Source of the DNA: Aliiroseovarius crassostreae
Lineage (GTDB): Bacteria; Pseudomonadota; Alphaproteobacteria; Rhodobacterales; Rhodobacteraceae
Direction: 5' to 3'
Length of the DNA: 64,000 nt
NCBI RefSeq assembly: GCF_001307765.1
Contig: NZ_LKBA01000009.1
Location: forward strand, 1-64,000
This document shows positions 24,616 to 32,724 of this stretch, one piece after another (the first letter of the stretch is position 1; the number at the start of each line of letters is the position of its first letter). The position numbers and the translations under genes are program-made. The notes beneath the pieces were generated by a model. The model worked only from the letters and a program-made list of their open reading frames with translations, searched no databases and was not told where the DNA came from.

Positions 24616-25560
24616 ATGCGACAACGCTCGCCCTTTAGCGGCAATCTTTCGGACGTTGATGTGTCCTTGCTGCGCGAGTTCATGGAAATTGTGGCCGCAG
24701 GCGGCATCACAGCGGCCGAGCCGCGCCTGAACAAAAGCAAGTCAGCGATCAGTATCGGATTATCCAAGCTGGAACAGCGGCTTGGGGTGCGCTTGTGCGA
24801 GCGTGGCAGATCGGGGTTTGCGCTGACCGAACAGGGTCGCCTGATCCACACGGCGACAGAACAGCTGATGTCCGAAATCAACCGGTTCTCGGATTTTGTC
24901 GGGTCCGCGTCGCATCGGCTTGAGGGCGAAGTCAGCGTGATGATCGACGACAGTTTCATCTTTGAAATGGAACAGCCCATCGCGTCGACCATCGCCAAGA
25001 TGAACGAACATTATCCTCAACTAGACCTGAAGATCCGGATGACCGCCCCTGATCGCGTTCTGGAATCTGTTCTGGAAGGCAATGCTGACCTTGGATTCAC
25101 CGGGTTAATTCGGAGCAGTGATGCGTTGAACCTCATGCCGATGTTTGAAGAAGAGATGGGGCTTTTCTGTGGTGCCGATCACCCGCTGTTCAACATACCC
25201 GAGGCAGAGTTGTCATATGAGATTTTGCAGCGCTACAGTTTTGTCCGCACCGGCGTCACGCAAACCGAGGAGTTTAGAAACTTCCTGTCTGGCCTCAGTT
25301 TTCAAGCCTCCGCACCAACCATTCTGTCCCGGATCCTGCTGATCCTGTCTTCACGTTATCTGGGATTTGTCCCGCTGGCCTTCGCGGCATTCTGGGAGGG
25401 CAAAGGGTCGATCCGTGAACTCCGGGTTCCCGGAAGCCGGGTCAAGATCGGGTGCTATCTGGTTCACAGGAAGTCGCGCCCCCTTGGTATGGCGGCAGGA
25501 ATATTCAAAGACACTTTGAGCGAAGAGGTTAAGAAACACGTCGCAAGCCTGCCGAAATAG
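24616..25560 (+). CDS. LysR-family transcriptional regulator
   Basis: The protein is 314 residues. The N-terminal winged helix-turn-helix (about 14-75) reads LLREFMEIVAAGGITAAEPRLNKSKSAISIGLSKLEQRLGVRL, with the LysR-type linker helix after it. The effector domain begins near 95 (GEVSVMIDDSFIFEM). The recognition region has Lys-Ser-Lys-Ser in place of the more usual Gln-Pro/Ser-Ala motif. It is divergent from the lhgO-pot-aminotransferase operon, the normal arrangement for a LysR activator of a neighbouring catabolic operon. The inducer is probably the imported amine or a breakdown product. It also resembles regulators found with class III aminotransferases. Confidence 0.85.
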   Translation: MRQRSPFSGNLSDVDVSLLREFMEIVAAGGITAAEPRLNKSKSAISIGLSKLEQRLGVRLCERGRSGFALTEQGRLIHTATEQLMSEINRFSDFVGSASHRLEGEVSVMIDDSFIFEMEQPIASTIAKMNEHYPQLDLKIRMTAPDRVLESVLEGNADLGFTGLIRSSDALNLMPMFEEEMGLFCGADHPLFNIPEAELSYEILQRYSFVRTGVTQTEEFRNFLSGLSFQASAPTILSRILLILSSRYLGFVPLAFAAFWEGKGSIRELRVPGSRVKIGCYLVHRKSRPLGMAAGIFKDTLSEEVKKHVASLPK

Positions 25561-25628
25561 AGACGGCTCTTATTGGGGGAAAGGGGCTTTGGGCCGTAGG
25601 TTTCGTGCCCCTCACAACGCCGCGACCC

Positions 25629-26390
25629 TCATCGCCTAACGCTCTGCCCTTCAAGGTCCGGGGCGTTGGCCTCAAGTGTTTGCAGAAACGCGTTTCGTCC
25701 CTGGTCGATATCTGCGGAGATCCATTTTTCGGCGGCGTCGCTGTCCCGTCTGGCAAGAGCGTCAATCACCTTGTCATGCACATCATCGCCCCGATAGGTT
25801 TCAATCGCGCCTTCGAAATATCGCGACAGCATTGGACCCATCATGACCCAAAGCTGCTCGATATGGCTTACAAGGGTCTCCTCTCGTGACGCCTTATATA
25901 CCCCGAAGTGAAACTCGATATTGCTGCGATAGGCCGCGCCGCGCTGTTCGGGAAGGCGGGAGGATTGATATGTTTCGTTCACCTCTTTCAGGGTCTGGAG
26001 TTCCTGCGGTGATATCCTTTCGGCGGCCAGTCTCGCCGCCAGCTCCTCCAGCGGCGTCCTGACCAGAATGACCGACCGGTAGCGATCCTTGGTCAACTCG
26101 GGGACCTGTGCGAACCGGCCCGATTTGTATTCAAGAGCCCCCTCGCTGACAAGGCGCAGGCAGGCTTCGCGAACGGGGGTAATGGATGTCCCGATCTGAT
26201 CGGCAAGGTCTTGCAGGATCATCCGTTGCCCTGGGGCATACTGCCCTTCCAACAGGCCGGTTCGAAGAACCTGATAGACACGCAACGACAGGCTTCCTTT
26301 AGAGATCTTGTTGGGTGCCGCGCCGGATATACGGTGTGTGCCGGAAGAAGAGGGCGCTTGATCGGGTGTAATAGGGTTTCCAATACTCAA
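25629..26390 (-). CDS. GntR-family regulator, FCD subfamily
   Basis: The protein is 253 residues. The winged helix (about 32-95) reads RVYQVLRTGLLEGQYAPGQRMILQDLADQIGTSITPVREACLRLVSEGAL. The C-terminal FCD domain carries conserved His (EFHFGVYKAS) and Asp/His positions for a metal-bound ligand. An N-terminal Pro/Ser tail of ~28 residues is unusual but common in roseobacter members. It may control the transaminase-VOC pair on the other side of the 423-bp intergenic region. The palindrome at 26492-26510 is a candidate operator. Confidence 0.8.
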   Translation of the reverse strand: MSIGNPITPDQAPSSSGTHRISGAAPNKISKGSLSLRVYQVLRTGLLEGQYAPGQRMILQDLADQIGTSITPVREACLRLVSEGALEYKSGRFAQVPELTKDRYRSVILVRTPLEELAARLAAERISPQELQTLKEVNETYQSSRLPEQRGAAYRSNIEFHFGVYKASREETLVSHIEQLWVMMGPMLSRYFEGAIETYRGDDVHDKVIDALARRDSDAAEKWISADIDQGRNAFLQTLEANAPDLEGQSVRR

Positions 26391-26813
26391 CTGCGGGCCT
26401 CAATGGATTTAATGTAGGTGGCTCATGGGCCCACTACGCTTTCACAGGTCTTTGGCGCAGCACTTTCGGCTTGTCGCGTGACTTCGTTGGTAACTGATAA
26501 ATTATCAGTTTTCTACACCCCAAGGTTTGTCGGGTCGAATAGGGATGCCCGATCCCTTTATCCTGATCTTTCTTTTTTAAGCGCCAGTTCACCCTCACCT
26601 GATGTCCGCGGCCATAAGGTTCAAAGCACTGCTGCTTGCAGAATATTTACAATTTATAAAATATAAAATAAGAGTCCTGCAAAGTAGCGCCGAAAGAAAT
26701 GCAGACTCGCTGTCACGTGGGGGAAAGATGATTGGTAAAAGAATAAAGTCACAGTTTGATGATGCCCCGATGGGGTGTGATGCCACCGATGTCGTAATCG
26801 CCAAGGTGCAATC
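26391..26813. promoter_or_regulatory. Long divergent intergenic region with a palindrome and AT-rich promoter zone
   Basis: At 26492-26510 AACTGATAA and TTATCAGTT form a perfect 9-bp inverted repeat around one base, a good candidate operator about 100 bp upstream of the GntR gene. A second zone, 26636-26670, is strongly AT-rich with a possible promoter: TTGCAG, 17 bp, AAATAT. It would direct transcription of the transaminase gene. A short open frame (26602-26817) lacks any family and overlaps this promoter, so it is not called a gene. Confidence 0.5.
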
Positions 26814-27821
26814 ATGACGTTTTTGACACCCGGGTCCGACCCCGCGCCGCAAGGGCAGGGCATCGCCTATGATGGTACGACATATGTGCCGTTGCAAAAC
26901 GCGGTCATCTCAATGCTGGATCGCGGCTTCGTCAGGTCGGACGCGACATATGATGTGACCCATGTCTGGAATGGCAGGTTCTTTCGCCTGGACGATTACG
27001 TCGAACGTTTCTTCACGTCGATCGCGGCCCTTGGGATGTCCATTGATGAGACCCCGGAGCAGGTCAAAAATGTGCTGCACGAATGCGTTGCCCGCAGCGG
27101 CTTGCGTAATGCTTACGTCCAGATGACCTGCACGCGCGGAGTGCCGCCCTCGGGGTCACGAAACCCGAAAGAGTGCAAGAACCGGTTCACCGCTTTCGCG
27201 CAGCCCTTTGTCTGGATCGCAACCCCCGAGCAGCAGAAAACCGGTGTCCACATGATTGTGGCTTCCAACGAACGGATTTCCTCCAGGGCGGTCGATCTGC
27301 GGATCAAGAACTTTCACTGGCTGGATCTGACCGCAGGCATTCTGGAGGCCTATGAGCGCGAGGCGCTGATTGCGGTCCATCCCGGACCCGATGGCAAGCT
27401 GACGGAAGGTGCCGGCTTCAACCTCTTTGTCGTCAAGAACAACACCCTTTCGACCCCGGATACCAACCTGTTTGAAGGAATGACGCGCCGGACGGTCATT
27501 GAAACGGCGGACCGGTTGCAGCTGAACGTCGAGGTCCGCCCCGTCGATCGGACAGAGCTTGAGACCGCCGACGAAGTCTTCGTGACAAGCACCGCAGGCG
27601 GGATCATGCCGGTCACGAAGATCGACGCACAAGCTGTGGGCGAGGGAACTCCGGGCGCCCTGACCCGCGCCGTGCAGGATCTTTACTGGTGCTTGCACGA
27701 GACACCGGAATTCACGACTGCGGTGCGTTACCCCACCGGGATCGGGACTGAACAGGCCCCAAAAGGCACCGATCAGGATCATGCGCGACAGCCCGCAGAC
27801 CGAGGGGAAAGCAATGAGTAA
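26814..27821 (+). CDS. Fold-type IV transaminase, (R)-amine transaminase-like
   Basis: The 335-residue class IV PLP aminotransferase has catalytic Lys165 (RIKNFHWLD), cofactor Glu198 (LTEGAGFN) and phosphate-binding Thr-rich loops TRRTV and TSTAGGIMPVT (about 259-268). The N-terminal block ATYDVTHVWNGRFFRLDD (44-61) resembles (R)-selective amine:pyruvate transaminases of fungi and bacteria more than branched-chain or D-alanine transaminases as I know them. The C-terminus adds ~30 low-complexity residues. AAGG before the ATG is the ribosome site. The gene overlaps the VOC gene by 8 bp. A D-amino acid or beta-amino acid substrate remains possible. Confidence 0.75.
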   Translation: MTFLTPGSDPAPQGQGIAYDGTTYVPLQNAVISMLDRGFVRSDATYDVTHVWNGRFFRLDDYVERFFTSIAALGMSIDETPEQVKNVLHECVARSGLRNAYVQMTCTRGVPPSGSRNPKECKNRFTAFAQPFVWIATPEQQKTGVHMIVASNERISSRAVDLRIKNFHWLDLTAGILEAYEREALIAVHPGPDGKLTEGAGFNLFVVKNNTLSTPDTNLFEGMTRRTVIETADRLQLNVEVRPVDRTELETADEVFVTSTAGGIMPVTKIDAQAVGEGTPGALTRAVQDLYWCLHETPEFTTAVRYPTGIGTEQAPKGTDQDHARQPADRGESNE

Positions 27822-28350
27822 GACAAAAGTGCCAGGACTTCGCGGGGTCGAGCATATCGGCTTCACCGTACCCGACCTTGATGAGGCCACGCGCTTTTTC
27901 GTCGATGTGCTCGGCTGCGAGCAATTTTATGATCTGGGGCCTTTCAAGTTCGACAACGACTGGATGACACGTCAGCTGAATATCCACCCGCGCACCGTCA
28001 TGAAGAAATTGCGGTTCTTTCGCTGCGGGCATGGGCCGAATTTCGAGGTATTCGAGTATGATGCACCAGACCAGCGCGCCGAACCGCCGAAAAACAGCGA
28101 TGTCGGCGGTCATCATCTGGCCTTTTATTCTGACGATTTCGACGCGACCCTGACTTGGCTGCGCGCCCATGAGGTTGAGATCCTCGGCGATCCGGTCGTG
28201 CGCCATGAGGGGCCATCGGCAGGTCAGACCTGGGTGTATTTCCTGACGCCGTGGGGGATGCAGCTGGAATTGGTCAGTTTCCCGAATGGCAAGGGCTACG
28301 AGGCCGACACAGACCTGCGCCTCTGGAGCCCCGTGAAGCCGGAAGCATAA
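27814..28350 (+). CDS. VOC-superfamily (glyoxalase/dioxygenase fold) protein
   Basis: From the ATG at 27814 (MSKTKVPGLRGVEHIGFTV) the protein has 178 residues; GAGGGGAAA just before it is a strong ribosome site, so the longer frame from 27781 is rejected. The two beta-alpha-beta-beta-beta modules carry probable metal ligands: His in VEHIGF, His in GGHHLAFY and Glu in MQLELVSF. This His-His-Glu set fits Fe(II) or Mn(II) VOC dioxygenases and glyoxalase/epimerase relatives. It is translationally coupled to the transaminase and may act on its keto product. The reaction is not known. Confidence 0.75.
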   Translation: MSKTKVPGLRGVEHIGFTVPDLDEATRFFVDVLGCEQFYDLGPFKFDNDWMTRQLNIHPRTVMKKLRFFRCGHGPNFEVFEYDAPDQRAEPPKNSDVGGHHLAFYSDDFDATLTWLRAHEVEILGDPVVRHEGPSAGQTWVYFLTPWGMQLELVSFPNGKGYEADTDLRLWSPVKPEA

Positions 28351-28351
28351 G

Positions 28352-28578
28352 CCAAAGCACCACTCCGGCGATATCTTTCGCTTGTCCCAGGCGCCCGCTG
28401 GGTATCCTCGGCTCCAGAAGCGTGTGGCGACCAGTAATCTTCAGGGTCTTGGTCATCATTCTGGTTTCGATCTGTCCGGGCAAACCGCATTCACCCGAAC
28501 CTCGGGGGCGATTTCCAATGCAGAGTTTTGGTCAGGCCGATCAACCCGGCCTTTGAAGTGGCATAAAGCGCAATGTCT
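28352..28578 (-). pseudogene. 3' part of an SDR gene, frameshifted and cut by a MITE
   Basis: Reading the minus strand from the IS edge gives DIALYATSKAGLIGLTKTL, with the Tyr-x-x-x-Lys catalytic motif. A frame change follows to ALEIAPEVRVNAVCP, then another to QIETRMMTKTL and RIPSGRLGQAKDIAGVVLWL. All are consecutive blocks of a classical SDR. Two single-base losses restore the order. The 5' half, with the cofactor site, is missing where the IS6-type element begins at 28579. Confidence 0.75.
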
Positions 28579-28897
28579 GGTATTGCCAAGTTGTTTAGGG
28601 CAGATTGCGAAGGACAGGCAAAGGCATGTCTCATGCCGCCATTTCGGCGGTGTAGTCAGCCCAGAGGTTGAAAGCATCGGTGCGGGCGTGGCGGTATGAA
28701 GCTGCGTTGAGTTGACAGCGGCGCGGTCGGAAGATCCTCAACATCCGCCGTACTCAAGGCGAAGCGGTGATACGCCCAGACCGCGTAGGCGATGATCTCA
28801 CGGGGAAGACGAAAGCCCTTAAGGCGCGGCATATCAGGCGGAATTTTCATGAAAACCACCTACAGCAACCAGATAGGACAAACAACTTGGCAATACC
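28579..28897 (-). mobile_element. MITE-like internally deleted IS6-family element, copy 2
   Basis: The 319-bp element has perfect 18-bp inverted ends GGTATTGCCAAGTTGTTT. On the minus strand it encodes the transposase start (MKIPPDMPRLKGFRLPRE) fused to the transposase tail, the same internal deletion as copy 1 at 1148-1463. The high similarity of the two copies suggests they spread recently as a defined unit. No direct flanking duplication is visible (caatgtct on one side, cgcccatg on the other). Confidence 0.85.
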
Positions 28898-29215
28898 CGC
28901 CCATGGACCAGACGGACAGGTGACAGAGCACCCGCCCTGCCCTATGTTGCCGGGGATTCGTTATGGCCTTCAACCAGGTCTCCATCTGGAATTTATCAGT
29001 TGGATCGCAGGAGGATTACAGAAGGGCCTCGGGGGGATTACTGGGAAATCTCGGGGAAATATCTTTGGGATTGCCCTTAATTTTCAGGGCAAAAGGGGTT
29101 GCATACAAATGTATGCTGAAATATATCACCCATAGCTAGCTTCCCCCGGCCCGCCAGATTCTGCTCTGCCCCGGCGTCGAAAGCTGAAACCAAACTCTAA
29201 CGCGTAGGGATCGTC
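28898..29215. promoter_or_regulatory. acnB upstream region with sigma70 promoter and palindrome
   Basis: No gene is recognised in this 318-bp stretch. At 29099-29127 a -35 TTGCAT, a 17-bp spacer and a -10 TATATC form a good promoter for acnB. The -35 box overlaps the inverted repeat GCATACA-AA-TGTATGC (29101-29116), a likely repressor site. The MITE upstream ends about 200 bp before, so it probably does not disturb the promoter. Confidence 0.55.
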
Positions 29216-32005
29216 ATGAGCTTGTATACCGACTATCTGACCGAGATCGAAACCCGTAAGGCCCAAGGCCTGAACCCCAAGCCGATTGACGGTGGTGACC
29301 TGGTTGCCGAGCTGATCGAACAGATCAAGGACACCGGCAACGAACACCGCGAAGACAGCCTCAAGTTCTTCATTTACAACACCCTGCCCGGCACCACCTC
29401 TGCCGCTGGTGTGAAAGCGGCCTTTCTGAAAGAGATCATTCTGGGCACGGCCAGCGTGGCCGAAATCACCCCGGATTTCGCCTTTGAACTGCTGTCGCAC
29501 ATGAAGGGCGGCCCGTCGATTGATGTGCTTCTGGACCTGGCTCTGGGAGAGGATGCCGCCATCGCCGCTCAGGCGGCTGAGGTCATGAAAACGCAGGTCT
29601 TCCTTTACGAAGCAGATACTGACCGTCTGGAAGACGCCTACAAGGCCGGCAATGCCGTGGCCAAGGACATCCTGGAAAGCTATGCCAAGGCTGAGTTCTT
29701 CACCAAGCTGCCCGAGGTGGAAGAAGAGATCAAAGTGGTCACCTATATCGCCGCCGAAGGGGATATTTCGACCGACCTGATGTCGCCGGGCGCCGAGGCG
29801 CATTCGCGCGCTGACCGCGAATTGCACGGCCAGTGTTTCATCACCCCCGAAGCGCAGGACGAGATCCGCGCCCTGCAAAAGGCGCATCCCGATGCGCGCG
29901 TGATGATGATTTCGGAAAAAGGCACCATGGGTGTGGGATCCTCGCGTATGTCCGGGATCAACAACGTGGCGCTGTGGATGGGCAAGCAGGCCAGCCCCTA
30001 TGTGCCGTTTATCAACATCGCCCCGGTTGTGGCCGGCACCAACGGCATCTCGCCGATTTTCCTGACCACTGTTGGCGTGACCGGCGGGATCGGCATCGAC
30101 CTGAAAAACTGGGTCAAGAAGACCGACGCTGATGGCAATGCGGTTCTGGATGAAAACGGCGACCCGGTGCTGGAACAGACCTATTCGGTGGAAACCGGCA
30201 AGGTGCTGACCATCAACACCAAAACCAAGAAACTCTATGATGCGGACGGCACCGAACTGACCGACGTGTCTGCCTCCTTCACCCCGCAGAAGCTCGAATT
30301 CATGAAGGCTGGCGGCTCTTACGCCGTGGTCTTCGGCAAGAAACTGCAGACATTTGCAGCCGAAGCCCTGGGGCAGGAACTGAAATCCGCTTACGCACCG
30401 TCGAAAGAGATTTCGATCGAAGGTCAGGGCCTGACCGCGGTTGAGAAGATCTTCAACCGTAACGCCCGCGGCACCACCCCCGGCAAGACGCTCTATGCCG
30501 GTTCGGATGTGCGGGTGAAGGTGAACGTTGTCGGGTCGCAGGACACCACCGGCCCGATGACCGCGCAGGAACTCGAGGCGATGGCCGCCACCGTGATTTC
30601 CCCGTCGGTTGACGTGGGCTATCAGTCAGGCTGTCACACCGCGTCTGTGTGGGACAAGAAGGCACAGGCCAACATTCCGAAACTGATGCAGTTCATGAAT
30701 GATTTTGGCCTGATCACTGCGCGTGACCCGAAAGGCGTCTATCATTCCATGACCGACGTGATCCATAAGGTGCTGAATGACATCACCGTGGATGACTGGG
30801 ACGTGATCATCGGCGGCGACAGCCACACCCGTATGTCCAAAGGCGTGGCCTTTGGCGCAGATAGCGGCACCGTGGCGCTGGCGCTGGCCACTGGTGAGGC
30901 CGCCATGCCGATCCCGGAATCGGTGAAAGTGACCTTCAAAGGTCAGATGGCCGATCACATGGATTTCCGCGACGTGGTGCACGCCACCCAGGCCCAGATG
31001 CTGCAGCAACATGGCGACAACGTGTTCCAGGGCCGCATCATCGAGGTGCATATCGGCACATTGCTGGCTGACCAGGCCTTCACCTTCACCGACTGGACCG
31101 CCGAGATGAAGGCGAAAGCCTCGATCTGTATCTCGAATGACGAGACGCTGATCGGGTCGCTGGAACTGGCCAAGTCGCGCATCCAGATCATGATCGACAA
31201 GGGCATGGACAATGCAGGCCAGACCCTGCAGGGCCTGATCGACAAAGCGGACAAGCGCATTGCCGAGATCAAGTCGGGCGAAAATCCTGCCCTGACCCCG
31301 GATGACAACGCAAAATACTTTGCCGAAGTTGTGGTGGATCTGGACCAGATCGTTGAGCCGATGATCGCTGACCCGGATGTGAACAACGACGATGTGTCCA
31401 AGCGCTACACCCACGACACGATCCGTCCGATCTCGTATTACAACGCAGAAAAGACCGTGGATCTGGGCTTTGTCGGCTCGTGCATGGTGCACAAGGGCGA
31501 CATCAAGATCGTGGCACAGATGCTGAAGAACCTCGAAAAGATCCATGGCTCTGTCACCTTCAAGGCCCCGCTTGTGGTGGCGGCCCCGACCTACAACATC
31601 ATTGATGAGCTGAAGGAAGAAGGCGACTGGGAGATCTTGCAGAAATATTCGGGCTTCGAGTTTGACGACCTGTTCCCGAAAACCCAGGCACGGACCGAGT
31701 ATGAGAACATTCTCTATCTCGAACGTCCGGGCTGCAGCCTGTGCATGGGCAACCAGGAAAAGGCCGAAAAAGGGGATACGGTGCTGGCCACCTCAACCCG
31801 CCTGTTCCAGGGCCGCGTCGTGGCCGACCTGCCCGAGAAGAAAGGCGAAAGCCTGCTCGCCTCGACCCCGGTTGTGGTCCTGTCCGCCATTCTTGGCCGC
31901 ACCCCGACCCTTGAGGAATACAAGGCCGCCGTGGACGGTATCGACCTGACCAAATTCGCCCCGCCGCAAGACGTGCCCAGCACCGCGAAATCGGTCCATT
32001 TCTAA
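29216..32005 (+). CDS. acnB: Bifunctional aconitate hydratase 2 / 2-methylisocitrate dehydratase
   Basis: The 929-residue enzyme interconverts citrate and isocitrate in the TCA cycle and can act in the 2-methylcitrate cycle. The AcnB order is seen: N-terminal HEAT-like domain (about 1-165, MSLYTDYLTEIETRK), then the swivel domain, then the catalytic domains with SHTRMSKGVAFGADSG. The three 4Fe-4S ligands are Cys756 (GSCMVHKG), Cys840 and Cys843 (CSLCMGN). It is somewhat longer than E. coli AcnB (about 865). The gene stands alone with its own promoter and a strong terminator. This is a core gene, important for judging whether the molecule is a chromosome or chromid. Confidence 0.95.
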   Translation: MSLYTDYLTEIETRKAQGLNPKPIDGGDLVAELIEQIKDTGNEHREDSLKFFIYNTLPGTTSAAGVKAAFLKEIILGTASVAEITPDFAFELLSHMKGGPSIDVLLDLALGEDAAIAAQAAEVMKTQVFLYEADTDRLEDAYKAGNAVAKDILESYAKAEFFTKLPEVEEEIKVVTYIAAEGDISTDLMSPGAEAHSRADRELHGQCFITPEAQDEIRALQKAHPDARVMMISEKGTMGVGSSRMSGINNVALWMGKQASPYVPFINIAPVVAGTNGISPIFLTTVGVTGGIGIDLKNWVKKTDADGNAVLDENGDPVLEQTYSVETGKVLTINTKTKKLYDADGTELTDVSASFTPQKLEFMKAGGSYAVVFGKKLQTFAAEALGQELKSAYAPSKEISIEGQGLTAVEKIFNRNARGTTPGKTLYAGSDVRVKVNVVGSQDTTGPMTAQELEAMAATVISPSVDVGYQSGCHTASVWDKKAQANIPKLMQFMNDFGLITARDPKGVYHSMTDVIHKVLNDITVDDWDVIIGGDSHTRMSKGVAFGADSGTVALALATGEAAMPIPESVKVTFKGQMADHMDFRDVVHATQAQMLQQHGDNVFQGRIIEVHIGTLLADQAFTFTDWTAEMKAKASICISNDETLIGSLELAKSRIQIMIDKGMDNAGQTLQGLIDKADKRIAEIKSGENPALTPDDNAKYFAEVVVDLDQIVEPMIADPDVNNDDVSKRYTHDTIRPISYYNAEKTVDLGFVGSCMVHKGDIKIVAQMLKNLEKIHGSVTFKAPLVVAAPTYNIIDELKEEGDWEILQKYSGFEFDDLFPKTQARTEYENILYLERPGCSLCMGNQEKAEKGDTVLATSTRLFQGRVVADLPEKKGESLLASTPVVVLSAILGRTPTLEEYKAAVDGIDLTKFAPPQDVPSTAKSVHF

Positions 32006-32043
32006 GATCCCGCTCAATATCCCGACGGGACAACAGAACACGG

Positions 32044-32076
32044 CAGGGGGGCGCATGCGTCCCCCTGTTTCATTTT
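32044..32076 (+). terminator. Rho-independent terminator of acnB
   Basis: CAGGGGGGCGC pairs with GCGTCCCCCTG (one G-T pair), followed by the T-rich tract TTTCATTTT. It lies 39 bp after the acnB stop. Confidence 0.75.
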
Positions 32077-32106
32077 ACCTGTTTCATTTCAAATACCCCC
32101 TCTGGG

Positions 32107-32568
32107 TCAGAAGGCTTCGTCCTTGACCGATTGCATCGACACATGGGTCGAGGTGCTGGCCACAAAAGGCAGGCCGGAAATCACCTCTCCCAGAATGGTG
32201 CGATAGGATTGCATGTCGCGCGTGCGCAGCTTCAGCAGATAATCAAACGCCCCGGCAATCATGTGGCACTGTTCGATTTCAGGCGCCGCCTGCACCGCCG
32301 CATTAAACGCGCTCAGCGCCGCTTCGGTTGTATCCGTCAACTCCACCTCGACAAACACGACCTGATCCAGCCCAAGCTTCTCTGGATCCAGCATCGCCTT
32401 GAAGCCGTGGATATACCCCTCAGCCATCAGGCGCTTCATGCGCAGCTGGCACGGTGTCTTGGACAGGCCCACCCGGTTTGCAAGCTCGGTCACCGGCAGG
32501 CGCCCCTCCCCCGACAGAATCTTCAATATTTCCCGGTCATATCGGTCGAGATTCCCATTTTCAGCCAT
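32107..32568 (-). CDS. putR: Lrp/AsnC-family regulator, probable proline-dependent activator PutR
   Basis: The 153-residue protein has an N-terminal helix-turn-helix (about 8-60, YDREILKILSGEGRLPVTELANRVGLSKTPCQLRMKRL) and a C-terminal RAM/AsnC ligand domain (VVFVEVELTD...GAFDYLLKLRT). The recognition helix motif LSKTPC is typical of PutR. It is divergent from putA, where PutR of Rhodobacter and Agrobacterium activates putA in response to proline; this PutA lacks its own DNA-binding domain. The 156-bp gap between the genes holds the shared control region. Confidence 0.85.
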   Translation of the reverse strand: MAENGNLDRYDREILKILSGEGRLPVTELANRVGLSKTPCQLRMKRLMAEGYIHGFKAMLDPEKLGLDQVVFVEVELTDTTEAALSAFNAAVQAAPEIEQCHMIAGAFDYLLKLRTRDMQSYRTILGEVISGLPFVASTSTHVSMQSVKDEAF

Positions 32569-32724
32569 TCTTCATATCCTTTGACCCATTCTGAACGGCA
32601 AAATAGGTCCCTTGGGCCACAAACTCAATCACTTTAGGCATTCTGCCTTTTTGTTCTACGCTACACTTATCCAACCTAGAAACCCCGCCGACCTTTGACA
32701 CGGCCCACTCTCACGAGGACCGCA

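Noticed and set aside
26602-26817. 71-residue open frame ending in an ATGA overlap with the transaminase
   Set aside because: It has no family, no good ribosome site and covers the AT-rich promoter zone. The overlap alone is not enough.
32636-32648. AGGCA-TTC-TGCCT followed by T residues as a terminator
   Set aside because: It lies in the divergent putR-putA promoter region, where a terminator makes no sense; the stem is only 5 bp. It may be part of the PutR site.
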